64,000 bases of DNA. Source: Fasciola hepatica (lineage: Eukaryota; Platyhelminthes; Trematoda; Plagiorchiida; Fasciolidae). A program made the position numbers and the translations under genes. Positions 26,769 to 38,977 of this stretch are shown here, piece after piece. The stretch's first letter is position 1; the number at the start of each line of letters is the position of its first letter. Below the pieces are notes generated by a model. The model did no database searches. It saw only the letters and a program-made list of their open reading frames with translations, and was not told the DNA's origin. The stretch is from the NCBI GenBank assembly GCA_948099385.1, contig CANUEZ040000191.1, positions 6,882,001 to 6,946,000 of the forward strand, in the 5' to 3' direction.

Positions 26769-29210
26769 GAAATTATGGAAGCACTGTACAGCTGTTTGAG
26801 CCGCTAAGGGAATCATGAGCATTGCACATGGACAGAGCCCACACGGAGACACGAACAAGGGTTGGGGTGAACGAATGTCACTCGAACACCCAAACCACAA
26901 GGCTATCCCATATGGGTCTCAACGCTTTGTTCAACATAAACACTACATGATATAGCACAATCCCCAAATTGGATTCGGCTTTCGCTTTCGCTTTGAACGG
27001 TAACAACCAAATTCTCGCACACCGATCCAATCCTATTTTCCATCACTTCTCTATTTATGGGCCTAAGTAAAACCAAGGCATTCCCTTATGAACAATCCCC
27101 ACACAGATTGCTCATACAATGCAATAGAGCAGTAGCAGAGTAGATTTGTATAATATGATTCTCCATGCAGCTTGAACACTGAACTGACCATTGAAAATGA
27201 TGGAAGCACTGTACAGCTGTTTGATCCGCTAAGGGAATCATGAGCATTGCACATGGACAGAGCCCACACGGGGACACGAACAAGGGTTGGGGTGAACGAT
27301 TGTCAGTCGAACACCCAATTCACAAGGCTATCCGATATGGGTCTCAGCGCTTTGTTCAACATATACAATACATGATATAGCACAATCCCCAAATTGGCTT
27401 CGGCTTTCGCTTTGGCTTTGAACGGTAACAACCAAATTCTCGCACACTGATCCAATCCTATGTTCCATCACTTCTCTATTTATGGGCCTAAGTAAAACCA
27501 AGGCATTCCCTTATGAACAATCCCCACACAGATTGCTCATACAATACAATAGAGCAGTAGCAGAGTAGATTTGTATAATATGATTCTCCATGCAGCTTGA
27601 ACACTGAACTGACCATTGAAAATGATGGAAGCACTGTACAGCTGTTTGATCCGCTAAGGGAATCATGAGCATTGCACATGGACAGAGCCCACACGGGGAC
27701 ACGAACAAGGGTTGGGGTGAACGATTGTCAGTCGAACACCCAAACCACAAGGCTATCCGATATGGGTCTCAACGCTTTGTTCAACACATACAATACATGA
27801 TATAGCACAATCCCCAAATTGGATTCGGATTTCGCATTGGATTTGTACGGAAACTATTATATACTCGCTAACCGATCCAATCCTGTGTTCCATCACTTCT
27901 CTATTTATGGGCCTAAGTAAAACCAAGGCATTCCCTTATGAACAATCCCCACACAGATTGCTCATACAATGCAATAGAGCAGTAGCAGATTAGATTTGTA
28001 TAATATGATTCTCCATGCAGCTTGAACACTGAACTGACCATTGAAAATGATGGAAGCACTGTACAGCTGTTTGATCCGCTAAGGGAATCATGAGCATTGC
28101 ACATGGACAGAGCCCACACGGGGACACGAACAAGGGTTGGGGTGAACGATTGTCAGTCGAACACCCAAACCACAAGGCTATCCGATATGGGTCTCAACGC
28201 TTTGTTCAACATATACAATACATGATATAGCACAATCCCCAAATCGGATTCGGCTTTCGCTTTCGCTTTGAAAGGTAACAATCAAATTTTCGCACACCGA
28301 TCCAATCCTATTTTCCATCACTTCTCTATTTATGGGCCTAAGTAAAACCAAGGCATTCCCTTATGAACAATCCCCACACAGATTGCTCATACAATGCAAT
28401 AGAGCAGTAGCAGAGTAGATTTGTATAATATGATTCTCCATGCAGCTTGAACACTGAACTGACCATTGAAAATGATGGAAGCACTGTACAGCTGTTTGAT
28501 CCGCTAAGGGAATCATGAGCATTGCACATGGACAGAGCCCACACGGGGACACGAACAAGGGTTGGGGTGAACGATTGTCAGTCGAACACCCAAACCACAA
28601 GGCTATCCGATATGGGTCTCAGCGCTTTGTTCAACATATACAATACATGATATAGCACAATCCCCAAATTGGATTCGGATTTCGCTTTCGCTTTGAACGG
28701 TAACAACCAAATTCTCGCACACTGATCCAATCCTATGTTCCATCACTTCTCTATTTATGGGCCTAAGTAAAACCAAGGCATTCCCTTATGAACAATCCCC
28801 ACACAGATTGCTCATACAATACAATAGAGCAGTAGCAGAGTAGATTTGTATAATATGATTCTCCATGCAGCTTGAACACTGAACTGACCATTGAAAATGA
28901 TGGAAGCACTGTACAGCTGTTTGATCCGCTAAGGGAATCATGAGCATTGCACATGGACAGAGCCCACACGGGGACACGAACAAGGGTTGGGGTGAACGAA
29001 TGTCAGTCGAACACCCAAACCACAAGGCTATCCGATATGGGTCTCAACGCTTTGTTCAACACATACAATACATGATATAGCACAATCCCCAAATTGGATT
29101 CGGTTTTCGCATTGGATTTGTACGGAAACTATTATATACTCGCTAACCGATCCAATCCTATTTTCCATCACTTCTCTATTTATGGGCCTAAGTAAAACCA
29201 AGGCATTCCC
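26769..29210. repeat. Monomers with a partly diverged trimer duplication
   Basis: Units 1275 bp apart share private markers: 'gtctcagcgctttg' (near 27340 and 28615), 'cacactgatcc' (27445, 28720), 'atacaatacaatag' (27539, 28814), 'ttcaacacatacaatac' (27780, 29055) and a form C cassette with 'tattatatactcgctaacc' (near 27855, 29130). Other positions differ, for example 'gctttggctttg' near 27410 against 'ttcgctttcgctttg' near 28681. This is a trimer duplication that has since been modified. Confidence 0.75.
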
Positions 29211-29634
29211 TCATGAACAATCCCCACACAGATTGCTCATACAATGCCATAGAGCAGTAGCAGAGTAGATTTGTATAATATGATTCTCCATGCAGCTTGA
29301 ACACTGAACTGACCATTGAAAATGATGGAAGCACTGTACAGCTGTTTGATCCGTAAGGGAATCATGAGCATTGCACATGGACAGAGCCCACACGGGGACA
29401 CGAACAAGAGTTGGGGTGAACGATTGTCAGTCGAACACCCAAACCACAAGGCTTTGCGATATGGGTCTCAACGCTTTGTTCAACATATACACTACATGAT
29501 ATAGCACAATCCCCAAATTGGATTCGGCTTTCGCATTGGCTTTGAACGGTAACAACCAAATTCTCGCGCAACGATCCAATCCTATGTTCCATCACTTCTC
29601 TATTTATGGGCCTAAGTAAAACCAAGGCATTCTC
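29211..29634. repeat. 424-bp monomer with 1-bp deletion
   Basis: One C is missing near 29353 ('gatccgtaaggg' for 'gatccgctaaggg'). The unit also has 'caagagttgggg' (near 29406) and 'ctttgcgatatg' (29452). It is the last unit before the 1273-bp trimer zone. Confidence 0.9.
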
Positions 29635-30484
29635 TTATGAACAATCCCCACACAGATTGCTCATACAATGCAATAGAGCAGTAGCAGAGTAGATTTGTAT
29701 AATATGATTCTCCATGCAGCTTGAACACTGAACTGACCATTGAAAATGATGGAAGCACTGTACAGCTGGTTGATCCGCTAAAGGAATCATGAGCATTGCA
29801 CATGGACAGAGCCCACACGGGGACACGAACAAGGGTTGGGGTGAACGAACGTCAGTCGAACACCCAAACCACAATGCTATCCGATATGGGTCTCAACGCT
29901 TTGTTCAACATATACAATACATGATATAGCACAATCCCCAAATCGGATTCGGCTTTCGCATTGGCTTTGAAAGGTAACAACCAAATTCTCGCGCAACGAT
30001 CCAATCCTATGTTCGATCACTTCTCTATTTATTGGCCTAAGTAAAACCAAGGCATTCCCTAATGAACAATCCCCACACAGATCGCTCATACAATGCAATA
30101 GAGCAGTAGCAGAGTAGATTTGTATAATATGATTCTCCATGCAGCTTGAACACTAAACTGACCATTGGAAATTATGGAAGCACTGTACAGCTGTTTGATC
30201 CGCTAAGGGAATCATGAGCATTGCACATGGACAGAGCCCACACGTAGACACTAACAAGGGTTGGGGTGAACGAACGTCAGTCGAACACCCAAACCACAAT
30301 GCTATCCGATATGGGTCTCAACGCTTTGTTCAACATATACAATACATGATATAGCACAATCCCCAAATTGGATTCGGTTTTCGCATTGGATTTGTACGGA
30401 AACTATTCTATACTCGCTCACCGATCCAATCCTATGTTCCATCACTTCTCTGTTTATGGGCCTAAGTAAAACCAAGGCATTCCC

Positions 30485-30907
30485 CTATGAACAATCCCCA
30501 CACAGATTGCTCATACAATGCAATAGAGCAGTAGCAGAGTAGATTTGTATAATATGATTCTCCATGCAGCTTGAACACTGAACTGACCATTGAAAATGAT
30601 GGAAGCACTGTAGATCTGGTTGATCCGCTAAGGGAATCATGAGCATTGCACATGGACAGAGCCCACACGGGGACACGAACAAGGGTTGGGGTGAACGAAT
30701 GTCAGTCGAACACCCAAACCACAAGGCTATCCGATATGGGTCTCAACGCTTTGTTCAACATATACACTACATGATATAGCACAATCCCCAAATTGGCTTC
30801 GGTTTTCGCATTGGAATTGTACGGTAACTATGCATACTCGCTCACCGATCCAATCCTATTTTCATCACTTCTCTATTTATGGGCCCAAGTAAAACCAAGG
30901 CATTCCC
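30485..30907. repeat. 423-bp beta monomer, trimer copy 1
   Basis: Two separate single-base deletions occur in the tail: one in the cassette ('aactatgcatactcg', near 30829) and one in 'cctattttcatcac' (near 30861). Both recur in the other three beta units, so they predate amplification of the trimer. A private change is 'gtagatctggttg' near 30610. Confidence 0.9.
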
Positions 30908-31757
30908 TTATGAACAATCCCCACACAGATCGCTCATACAATGCAATAGAGCAGTAGCAGAGTAGATTTGTATAATATGATTCTCCATGCAGCTTGAACA
31001 CTGAACTGACCATTGAAAATTATGGAAACACTGTACAGCTGTTTGATCCGCTAGGGGAATCATGAGCATTGCACATGGACAGAGCCCACACGGGGACACG
31101 AACAAGGGTTGGGGTGAACGATTGTCAGTCGAACACCCAAACCACAATGCTATCCGATATGGGTCTCAACGCTTTGTTCAACATATACAATACATGATAT
31201 AGCACAATCCCCAAATTGGATTCGGCTTTCGCTTTCGCTTTGAACGGTAACAACCAAATTCTCGCGCAACGATCCAATCCTATGTTCCATCACTTCTCTA
31301 TTTATTGGCCTAAGTAAAACCAAGGCATTCCCTAATGAACAATCCCCACACAGATTGCTCATACAATGCAATAGAGAAGTAGCAGAGTAGATTTGTATAA
31401 TATGATTCTCCATGCAGCTTGAACACTGAACTGACCATTGAAAATGATGGAAGCACTGTACAGCTGTTTGATCCGCTAAGGGAATCATGAGCATTGCACA
31501 TGGACAGAGCCCACACGTAGACACTAACAAGGGTTGGGGTGAACGAACGTCAGTCGAACACCCAAACCACAATGCTATCCGATATGGGTCTCAACGCTTT
31601 GTTCAACATATACAATACATGATATAGCACAATCCCCAAATTGGATTCGGTTTTCGCATTGGATTTGTACGGAAACTATTCTATACTCGCTCACCGATCC
31701 AATCCTATTTTCCATCACTTCTCTATTTATGGGCCTAAGTAAAACCAAGGCATTCCC

Positions 31758-32180
31758 CTATGAACAATCCCCACACAGATTGCTCATACAATGCAATGGA
31801 GCAGTAGCAGAGTACATTTGTATAATATGATTCTCCATGCAGCTTGAACACTGAACTGACCATTGAAAATGATGGAAGCACTGTACAGCTGTTTGATCCG
31901 CTAAGGGAATCATGAGCATTGCACATGGACAGAGCCCACACGGGGACACGAACAAGGGTTGGGGTGAACGAATGTCAGTCGAACACCCAAACCACAAGGC
32001 TATCCGATATGGGTCTCAACGCTTTGTTCAACATATACACTACATGATATAGCACAATCCCCAAATTGGCTTCGGTTTTCGCATTGGAATTGTACGGTAA
32101 CTATGCATACTCGCTCACCGATCCAATCCTATTTTCATCACTTCTCTATTTATGGGCCCAAGTAAAACCAAGGCATTCCC
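31758..32180. repeat. 423-bp beta monomer, trimer copy 2
   Basis: It carries the same two single-base deletions as the other beta units (cassette near 32103 and tail near 32133). It has 'gagtacatttg' near 31812 instead of the usual 'gagtagatttg' and 'caatggagcag' near 31793. Confidence 0.9.
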
Positions 32181-33030
32181 TTATGAACAATCCCCACACA
32201 GATCGCTCATACAATGCAATAGAGCAGTAGCAGAGTAGATTTGTATAATATGATTCTCCATGCAGCTTGAACACTGAACTGACCATTGAAAATGATGGAA
32301 ACACTGTACAGCTGTTTGATCCGCTAGGGGAATCATGAGCATTGCACATGGACAGAGCCCACACGGGGACACGAACAAGGGTTGGGGTGAACGAATGTCA
32401 GTCGAACACCCAAACCACAATGCTATCCGATATGGGTCTCAACGCTTTGTTCAACATATACAATACATGATATAGCACAATCCCCAAATTGGATTCGGCT
32501 TTCGCTTTCGCTTTGAACGGTAACAACCAAATTCTCGCGCAACGATCCAATCCTATGTTCCATCACTTCTCTATTTATTGGCCTAAGTAAAACCAAGGCA
32601 TTCCCTAATGAACAATCCCCACACAGATTGCTCATACAATGCAATAGAGCAGTAGCAGAGTAGATTTGTATAATATGATTCTCCATGCAGCTTGAACACT
32701 GAACTGACCATTGAAAATGATGGAAGCACTGTACAGCTGTTTGATCCGCTAAGGGAATCATGAGCATTGCACATGGACAGAGCCCACACGTAGACACTAA
32801 CAAGGGTTGGGGTGAACGAACGTCAGTCGAACACCCAAACCACAATGCTATCCGATATGGGTCTCAACGCTTTGTTCAACATATACAATACATGATATAG
32901 CACAATCCCCAAATTGGATTCGGTTTTCGAATTGGATTTGTACGGAAACTATTCTATACTCGCTCACCGATCCAATCCTATTTTCCATCACTTCTCTATT
33001 TATGGGCCTAAGTAAAACCAAGGCATTCCC

Positions 33031-33453
33031 CTATGAACAATCCCCACACAGATTGCTCATACAATGCAATGGAGCAGTAGCAGAGTAGATTTGTATAATA
33101 TGATTCTCCATGCAGCTTGAACACTGAACTGACCATTGAAAATGATGGAAGCACTGTACAGCTGTTTGATCCGCTAAGGGAATCATGAGCATTGCACATG
33201 GACAGAGCCCACACGGGGACACGAACAAGGGTTGGGGTGAACGAATGTCAGTCGAACACCCAAACCACAAGGCTATCCGATATGGGTCTCAACGCTTTGT
33301 TCAACATATACACTACATGATATAGCACAATCCCCAACTTGGCTTCGGTTTTCGCATTGGAATTATACGGTAACTATTCATACTCGCTCACCGATCCAAT
33401 CCTATTTTCATCACTTCTCTATTTATGGGCCTAAGTAAAACCAAGGCATTCCC
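33031..33453. repeat. 423-bp beta monomer, trimer copy 3
   Basis: It carries the shared two deletions. The cassette reads 'ggaattatacggtaac' (near 33360) and is preceded by 'ccccaacttgg' (33335), both private substitutions. Confidence 0.9.
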
Positions 33454-34303
33454 TTATGAACAATCCCCACACAGATCGCTCATACAATGCAATAGAGCAG
33501 TAGCAGAGTAGATTTGTATAATATGATTCTCCATGCAGCTTGAACACTGAACTGACCATTGAAAATTATGGAAACACTGTACAGCTGTTTGATCCGCTAG
33601 GGGACTCATGAGCATTGCACATGGACAGAGCCCACACGGGGACACGAACAAGGGTTGGGGTGAACGATTGTCAGTCGAACACCCAAACCACAATGCTATC
33701 CGATATGGGTCTCAACGCTTTGTTCAACATATACACTACATGATATAGCACAATCCCCAAATTGGATTCGGCTTTCGCTTTCGCTTTGAACGGTAACAAC
33801 CAAATTCTCGCGCAACGATCCAATCCTATGTTCCATCACTTCTCTATTTATTGGCCTAAGTAAAACCAAGGCATTCCCTAATGAACAATCCCCACACAGA
33901 TTGCTCATACAATGCAATAGAGCAGTAGCAGAGTAGATTTGTATAATATGATTCTCCATGCAGCTTGAACACTGAACTGACCATTGAAAATGATGGAAGC
34001 ACTGTACAGCTGTTTGATCCGCTAAGGGAATCATGAGCATTGCACATGGACAGAGCCCACACGTAGACACTAACAAGGGTTGGGGTGAACGAACGTCAGT
34101 CGAACACCCAAACCACAATGCTATCCGATATGGGTCTCAACGCTTTGTTCAACATATACAATACATGATATAGCACAATCCCCAAATTGGATTCGGTTTT
34201 CGCATTGGATTTGTACGGAAACTATTCTATACTCGCTCACCGATCCAATCCTATTTTCCATCACTTCTCTATTTATGGGCCTAAGTAAAACCAAGGCATT
34301 CCC

Positions 34304-34726
34304 CTATGAACAATCCCCACACAGATTGCTCATACAATGCAATGGAGCAGTAGCAGAGTAGATTTGTATAATATGATTCTCCATGCAGCTTGAACACTGA
34401 ACTGACCATTGAAAATGATGGAAGCACTGTACAGCTGTTTGATCCGCTAAGGGAATCATGAGCATTGCACATGGACAGAGCCCACACGGGGACACGAACA
34501 AGGGTTGGGGTGAACGAATGTCAGTCGAACACCCAAACCACAAGGCTATCCGATATGGGTCTCAACGCTTTGTTCAACATATACACTACATGATATAGCA
34601 CAATCCCCAAATTGGCTTCGGTTTTCGCATTGGAATTGTACGGTAACTATTCATACTCGCTCACCGATCCAATCCTATTTTCATCACTTCTCTATTTATG
34701 GGCCTAAGTAAAACCAAGGCATTCCC
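34304..34726. repeat. 423-bp beta monomer, trimer copy 4
   Basis: It carries the shared two deletions, with 'aactattcatactcg' in the cassette, as in copy 3. Copies 3 and 4 are therefore closer to each other than to copy 2, which has 'aactatgcatactcg'. Confidence 0.9.
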
Positions 34727-34980
34727 TTATGAACAATCCCCACACAGATCGCTCATACAATGCAATAGAGCAGTAGAAGAGTAGATTTGTATAATATGAT
34801 TCTCCATGCAGCTTGAACACTGAACTGACCATTGAAAATTATGGAAACACTGTACAGCTGTTTGATCCGCTAGGGGACTCATGAGCATTGCACATGGACA
34901 GAGCCCACACGGGGACACGAACAAGGGTTGGGGTGAACGATTGTCAGTCGAACACCCAAACCACAATGCTATCCGATATG

Positions 34981-36540
34981 GGTCTCAACGCTTTGTTCAA
35001 CATATACACTACATGATATAGCACAATCCCCAAATTGGATTCGGATTTCGCTTTCGCTTTGAACGGTAACAACCAAATTCTCGCACACCGATCCAATCCT
35101 ATTTTCCATCACTTCTCTATTTATGGGCCTAAGTAAAACCAAGGCATTCCCTTATGAACAATCCCCACACAGATTGCTCATACAATGCAATAGAGCAGTA
35201 GCAGAGTAGATTTGTATAATATGATTCTCCATGCAGCTTGAACACTGAACTGACCATTGAAAATGATGGAAGCACTGTACAGCTGTTTGATCCGCTAAAG
35301 GAATCATGAGTATTGCACATGGACAGAGCCTACACGAAGACACGAACAAGGGTTGGGGTGAACGAATGTCAGTCGAACACCCAAACCACAAGGCTATCCC
35401 ATATGGGTCTCAACGCTTTGTTCAACAAATACACTACATGATATAGCACAATCCCCGAATTGGCTTCGGCTTTCGCTTTCGCTTTGAACGGTAACAACGA
35501 AATGCTCGCACATCGATCCAATCCTATTTTCCATCACTTCTCTATTTATGGGCCTAAGTAAAACCAAGGCATTCCCTTATGAACAATCCCCACACAGGAT
35601 GCTCATACAATGCAATAGAGCAGTAGCAGAGTAGATTTGTATAATATGATTCTCAATGCAGCTTGAACACTGAACTGACCATTGGAAATTATGGAAGCAC
35701 TGTACAGCTGTTTGATCTGCTAAGGGAATCGTGAGCATTGCACATGGACAGAGCCCACACGGGGACACGAACAAGGGTTGGGGTGAACGAATGTCAGTCG
35801 AACACCCAAACCACAAGGCTATCCGATATGGGTCTCAACGCTTTGTTCAACATATACAATACATGATATAGCACAATCCCCAAATTGGATTCGGCTTTCG
35901 CTTTCGCTTTGAACGGTAACAACCAAATTCTCGCACACCGATCCAATCCTATGTTCCATCACTTCTCTATTTATGGGCCTAAGTAAAACCAAGGCATTCC
36001 CTTATGAACAATCCCCACACAGATTGCTCATACAATGCAATAGAGCAGTAGCAGAGTAGATCTGTATAATATGATTCTCCATGCAGCTTGAACACTGAAC
36101 TGACCATTGAAAATGATGGAAGCACTGTACAGCTGTTTGATCCGCTAAGGGAATCATGAGCATTGCACATGGACAGAGCCCACACGGAGACACGAACAAG
36201 GGTTGGGGTGAACGAATGTCAGTCGAACACCCAAACCACAAGGCTATCCGATATGGGTCTCAACGCTTTGTTCAACATATACAATACATGATATAGCACA
36301 ATCCCCAAATTGGACTCGGCTTTCGCATTGGCTTTCTACGGTGACAATCAAATTCTCGCACACCGATCCAATCCTATGTTCCATCACTTCTCTATTTATG
36401 GGCCTAAGTAAAACCAAGGCATTCCCTTATGAACAATCCCCACACAGATTGCTCATACAATGCAATAGAGCAGTAGCAGAGTAGATTTGTATAATATGAT
36501 TCTCCATGCAGCTTGAACACTGAACTGACCATTGAAAATT
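34981..36540. repeat. Ordinary monomers between two higher-order zones
   Basis: Nearly four units at 425-bp spacing. Private changes include 'cacgaagacacg' (near 35334), 'gaacggtaacaacgaaatgc' (near 35488) and 'atcgtgagcattg' (35728). A form B cassette is present near 36325. No other feature is seen. Confidence 0.85.
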
Positions 36541-38240
36541 ATGGAAGCACTGTACAGCTGTTTGATCCGCTAAAGGAATCATGAGCATTGCACATGGACA
36601 GAGCCCACACTGGCACACGAACAAGGGTCGGGGAGAACGATTGTCAGTCGAACACCCAAACCACAAGGCTATCCGATATGGGTCTCAACGTTTTGTTCAA
36701 CATATACACTACATGATATAGCACAATCCCCAAATTGGCTTCGGCTTTCGCTTTCGCTTTGAACGGTAACAATAAAATTCTCGCACACCGATCCAATCCT
36801 ATTTTCCATCACTTCTCTATTTATGGGCCTAAGTAAAACCAAGGCATTCTCTTATGAACAATCCCCACACAGATTGCTCATACAATGCAATAGAGCAGTA
36901 GCAGAGTAGATTTGTATAACAAGATTCTCCATGCAGCTTGAACACTGAACTGACCATTGAAAATGATGGAAGCACTGTACAGCTGTTTGATCCGCTAAGG
37001 GAATCATGAGCATTGCACATGGACAGAGCCCACACGCGGACACGAACAAGGGTTGGGGTGAACGCATGTCAGTCGAACACCCAAACCACAAGGCTATCCG
37101 ATATGGGTCTGAACGCTTTGTTCAACATATACACTACATGATATAGCACAATCCCCAAATCGGATTCGGCTTTCGCTTTCGCTTTTAACGGTAACAACCA
37201 AATTCTCGCACACCGATCCAATCCTATTTTCCATCACTTCTCTATTTATGGGCCTAAGTAAAACCAAGGCATTCCCTTATGAACAATCCCCACACAGATT
37301 GCTCATACAATGCAATAGAGCAGTAGCAGAGTAGATTTGTATAATATGATTCTCCATGCAGCTTGAACACTGAACTGACCATTGAAAATGATGGAAGCAC
37401 TGTACAGCTGTTTGATCCGCTAAAGGAATCATGAGCATTGCACATGGACAGAGCCCACACTGGCACACGAACAAGGGTCGGGGAGAACGATTGTCAGTCG
37501 AACACCCAAACCACAAGGCTATCCGATATGGGTCTCAACGTTTTGTTCAACATATACACTACATGATATAGCACAATCCCCAAATTGGCTTCGGCTTTCG
37601 CTTTCGCTTTGAACGGTAACAATCAAATTCTCGCACACCGATCCAATCCTATTTTCCATCACTTCTCTATTTATGGGCCTAAGTAAAACCAAGGCATTCT
37701 CTTATGAACAATCCCCACACAGATTGCTCATACAATGCAATAGAGCAGTAGCAGAGTAGATTTGTATAACAAGATTCTCCATGCAGCTTGAACACTGAAC
37801 TGACCATTGAAAATGATGGAAGCACTGTACAGCTGTTTGATCCGCTAAGGGAATCATGAGCATTGCACATGGACAGAGCCCACACGCGGACACGAACAAG
37901 GGTTGGGGTGAACGCATGTCAGTCGAACACCCAAACCACAAGGCTATCCGATATGGGTCTGAACGCTTTGTTCAACATATACACTACATGATATAGCACA
38001 ATCCCCAAATCGGATTCGGCTTTCGCTTTCGCTTTTAACGGTAACAACCAAATTCTCGCACACCGATCCAATCCTATGCTCCATCACTTCTCTATTTATG
38101 GGCCTAAGTAAAACCAAGGCATTCCCTTATGAACAATCCCCACACAGATCGCTCATACAATGCAATAGAGCAGAAGCAGAGTAGATTTGTATAATATGAT
38201 TCTCCATGCAGCTTGAACACTGAACTGACCATTGGAAATT
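36541..38240. repeat. Tandem duplication of a 2-monomer block (850 bp x 2)
   Basis: Bases 36541-37227 match 37391-38077 at an offset of 850 bp. Shared private markers are 'cacactggcacacg' (36607, 37457), 'gggtcggggagaacg' (36615, 37465), 'caacgttttgttc' (36687, 37537), 'tataacaagattctcc' (36915, 37765) and 'gaacgcatgtc' (37062, 37912). One mismatch was seen near 36773 ('aataaaatt' against 'aatcaaatt'). The match ends at 37228/38078. The second unit of the pair is the M2 type that recurs downstream. Confidence 0.88.
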
Positions 38241-38551
38241 ATGGAAGCACTGTACAGCTGTTTGATCCGCTAAGGGAATCATGAGCATTGCACATGGACA
38301 GAGCCCACACGGGGACACGAACAAGGGTTGGGGTGAACGAATGTCAGTCGAACACCCAAACCACAAGGCTATGCGATATGGGTCTGAACGCTTTGTTCAA
38401 CATATGCAATACATGATATAGCACAATCCCCAAATTGGATTCGGCTTTCGCTTTCGCTTTGAACGGTAACAATCAAATTCTCGCACACCGATCCAATCCT
38501 ATTTTCCATCACTTCTCTATTTATAGGCCTAAGTAAAACCAAGGCCTTCCC

Positions 38552-38977
38552 TTATGAACAATCCCCACATAGATTGCTCATACAATGCAATAGAGCAGTA
38601 GCAGAGTAGATCTGTATAATAAGATTCTCCATGTAGCTTGAACACTGAACTGACCATTGAAAATGATGGAAGCACTGTACAGCTGTTTGAGCCGCTAAGG
38701 GAATCATGAGCATTGCACATGGACAGAGCCCACACGGGGACACGATCAAGGGTTTGTGGTGAACGAATGTCAGTCGAACACCCAAACCACAAGGCTATCC
38801 GATATGGGTCTCAACGCTTTGTTCAACATATACAATACATGATATAGCACAATCCCCAAATTGGATTCGGCTTTCGCTTTCGCTTTCAACGGTAACAACC
38901 AAATTCTCGCACACCGATCCAATCCTATGTTCCATCACTTCTCTATTTATGGGCCTAAGTAAAACCAAGGCATTCCC
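38552..38977. repeat. 426-bp monomer (octamer copy 1)
   Basis: One extra base lies near 38754, where 'gggtttgtggtgaac' replaces 'gggttggggtgaac'; this also disrupts the left arm of the inverted repeat. The unit has the M4 marker 'ataataagattctcc' with 'catgtagcttg'. It follows an M2-M3 pair (37702, 38127), so the M2-M3-M4 order seen downstream also exists here. Confidence 0.92.

Larger units (their letters stand above)
29885..34980. repeat. 3-monomer higher-order repeat, period 1273 bp, four copies
   Basis: Three unit types alternate in fixed order. Alpha (30060, 31333, 32606, 33879) reads 'ccctaatgaac' and 'cacgtagacactaacaag'. Beta (30485, 31758, 33031, 34304) reads 'cccctatgaac' and is 423 bp. 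Gamma (30908, 32181, 33454, 34727) reads 'agatcgctcat' and 'ccgctagggga'. Each alpha is preceded by 'cgcgcaacgatcc' and 'ttattggcctaag'. Linked 'cacaatgctat' is almost private to this zone. Copies two to four differ by few substitutions; copy one is more diverged (for example 'cactaaactgaccattgg' near 30150). The trimer order is lost after about 34980. Confidence 0.92.

Noticed and set aside
31150..31572. 140-codon minus-strand frames at 31150-31572, 32423-32845, 33696-34118 and 56223-56645
   Set aside because: They arise by single-base loss of the usual stop at the anchor ('ttatgaac' to 'taatgaac' in alpha units, 'tttgaac' at 56406), which joins two repeat-derived frames. There is no sign of coding selection.
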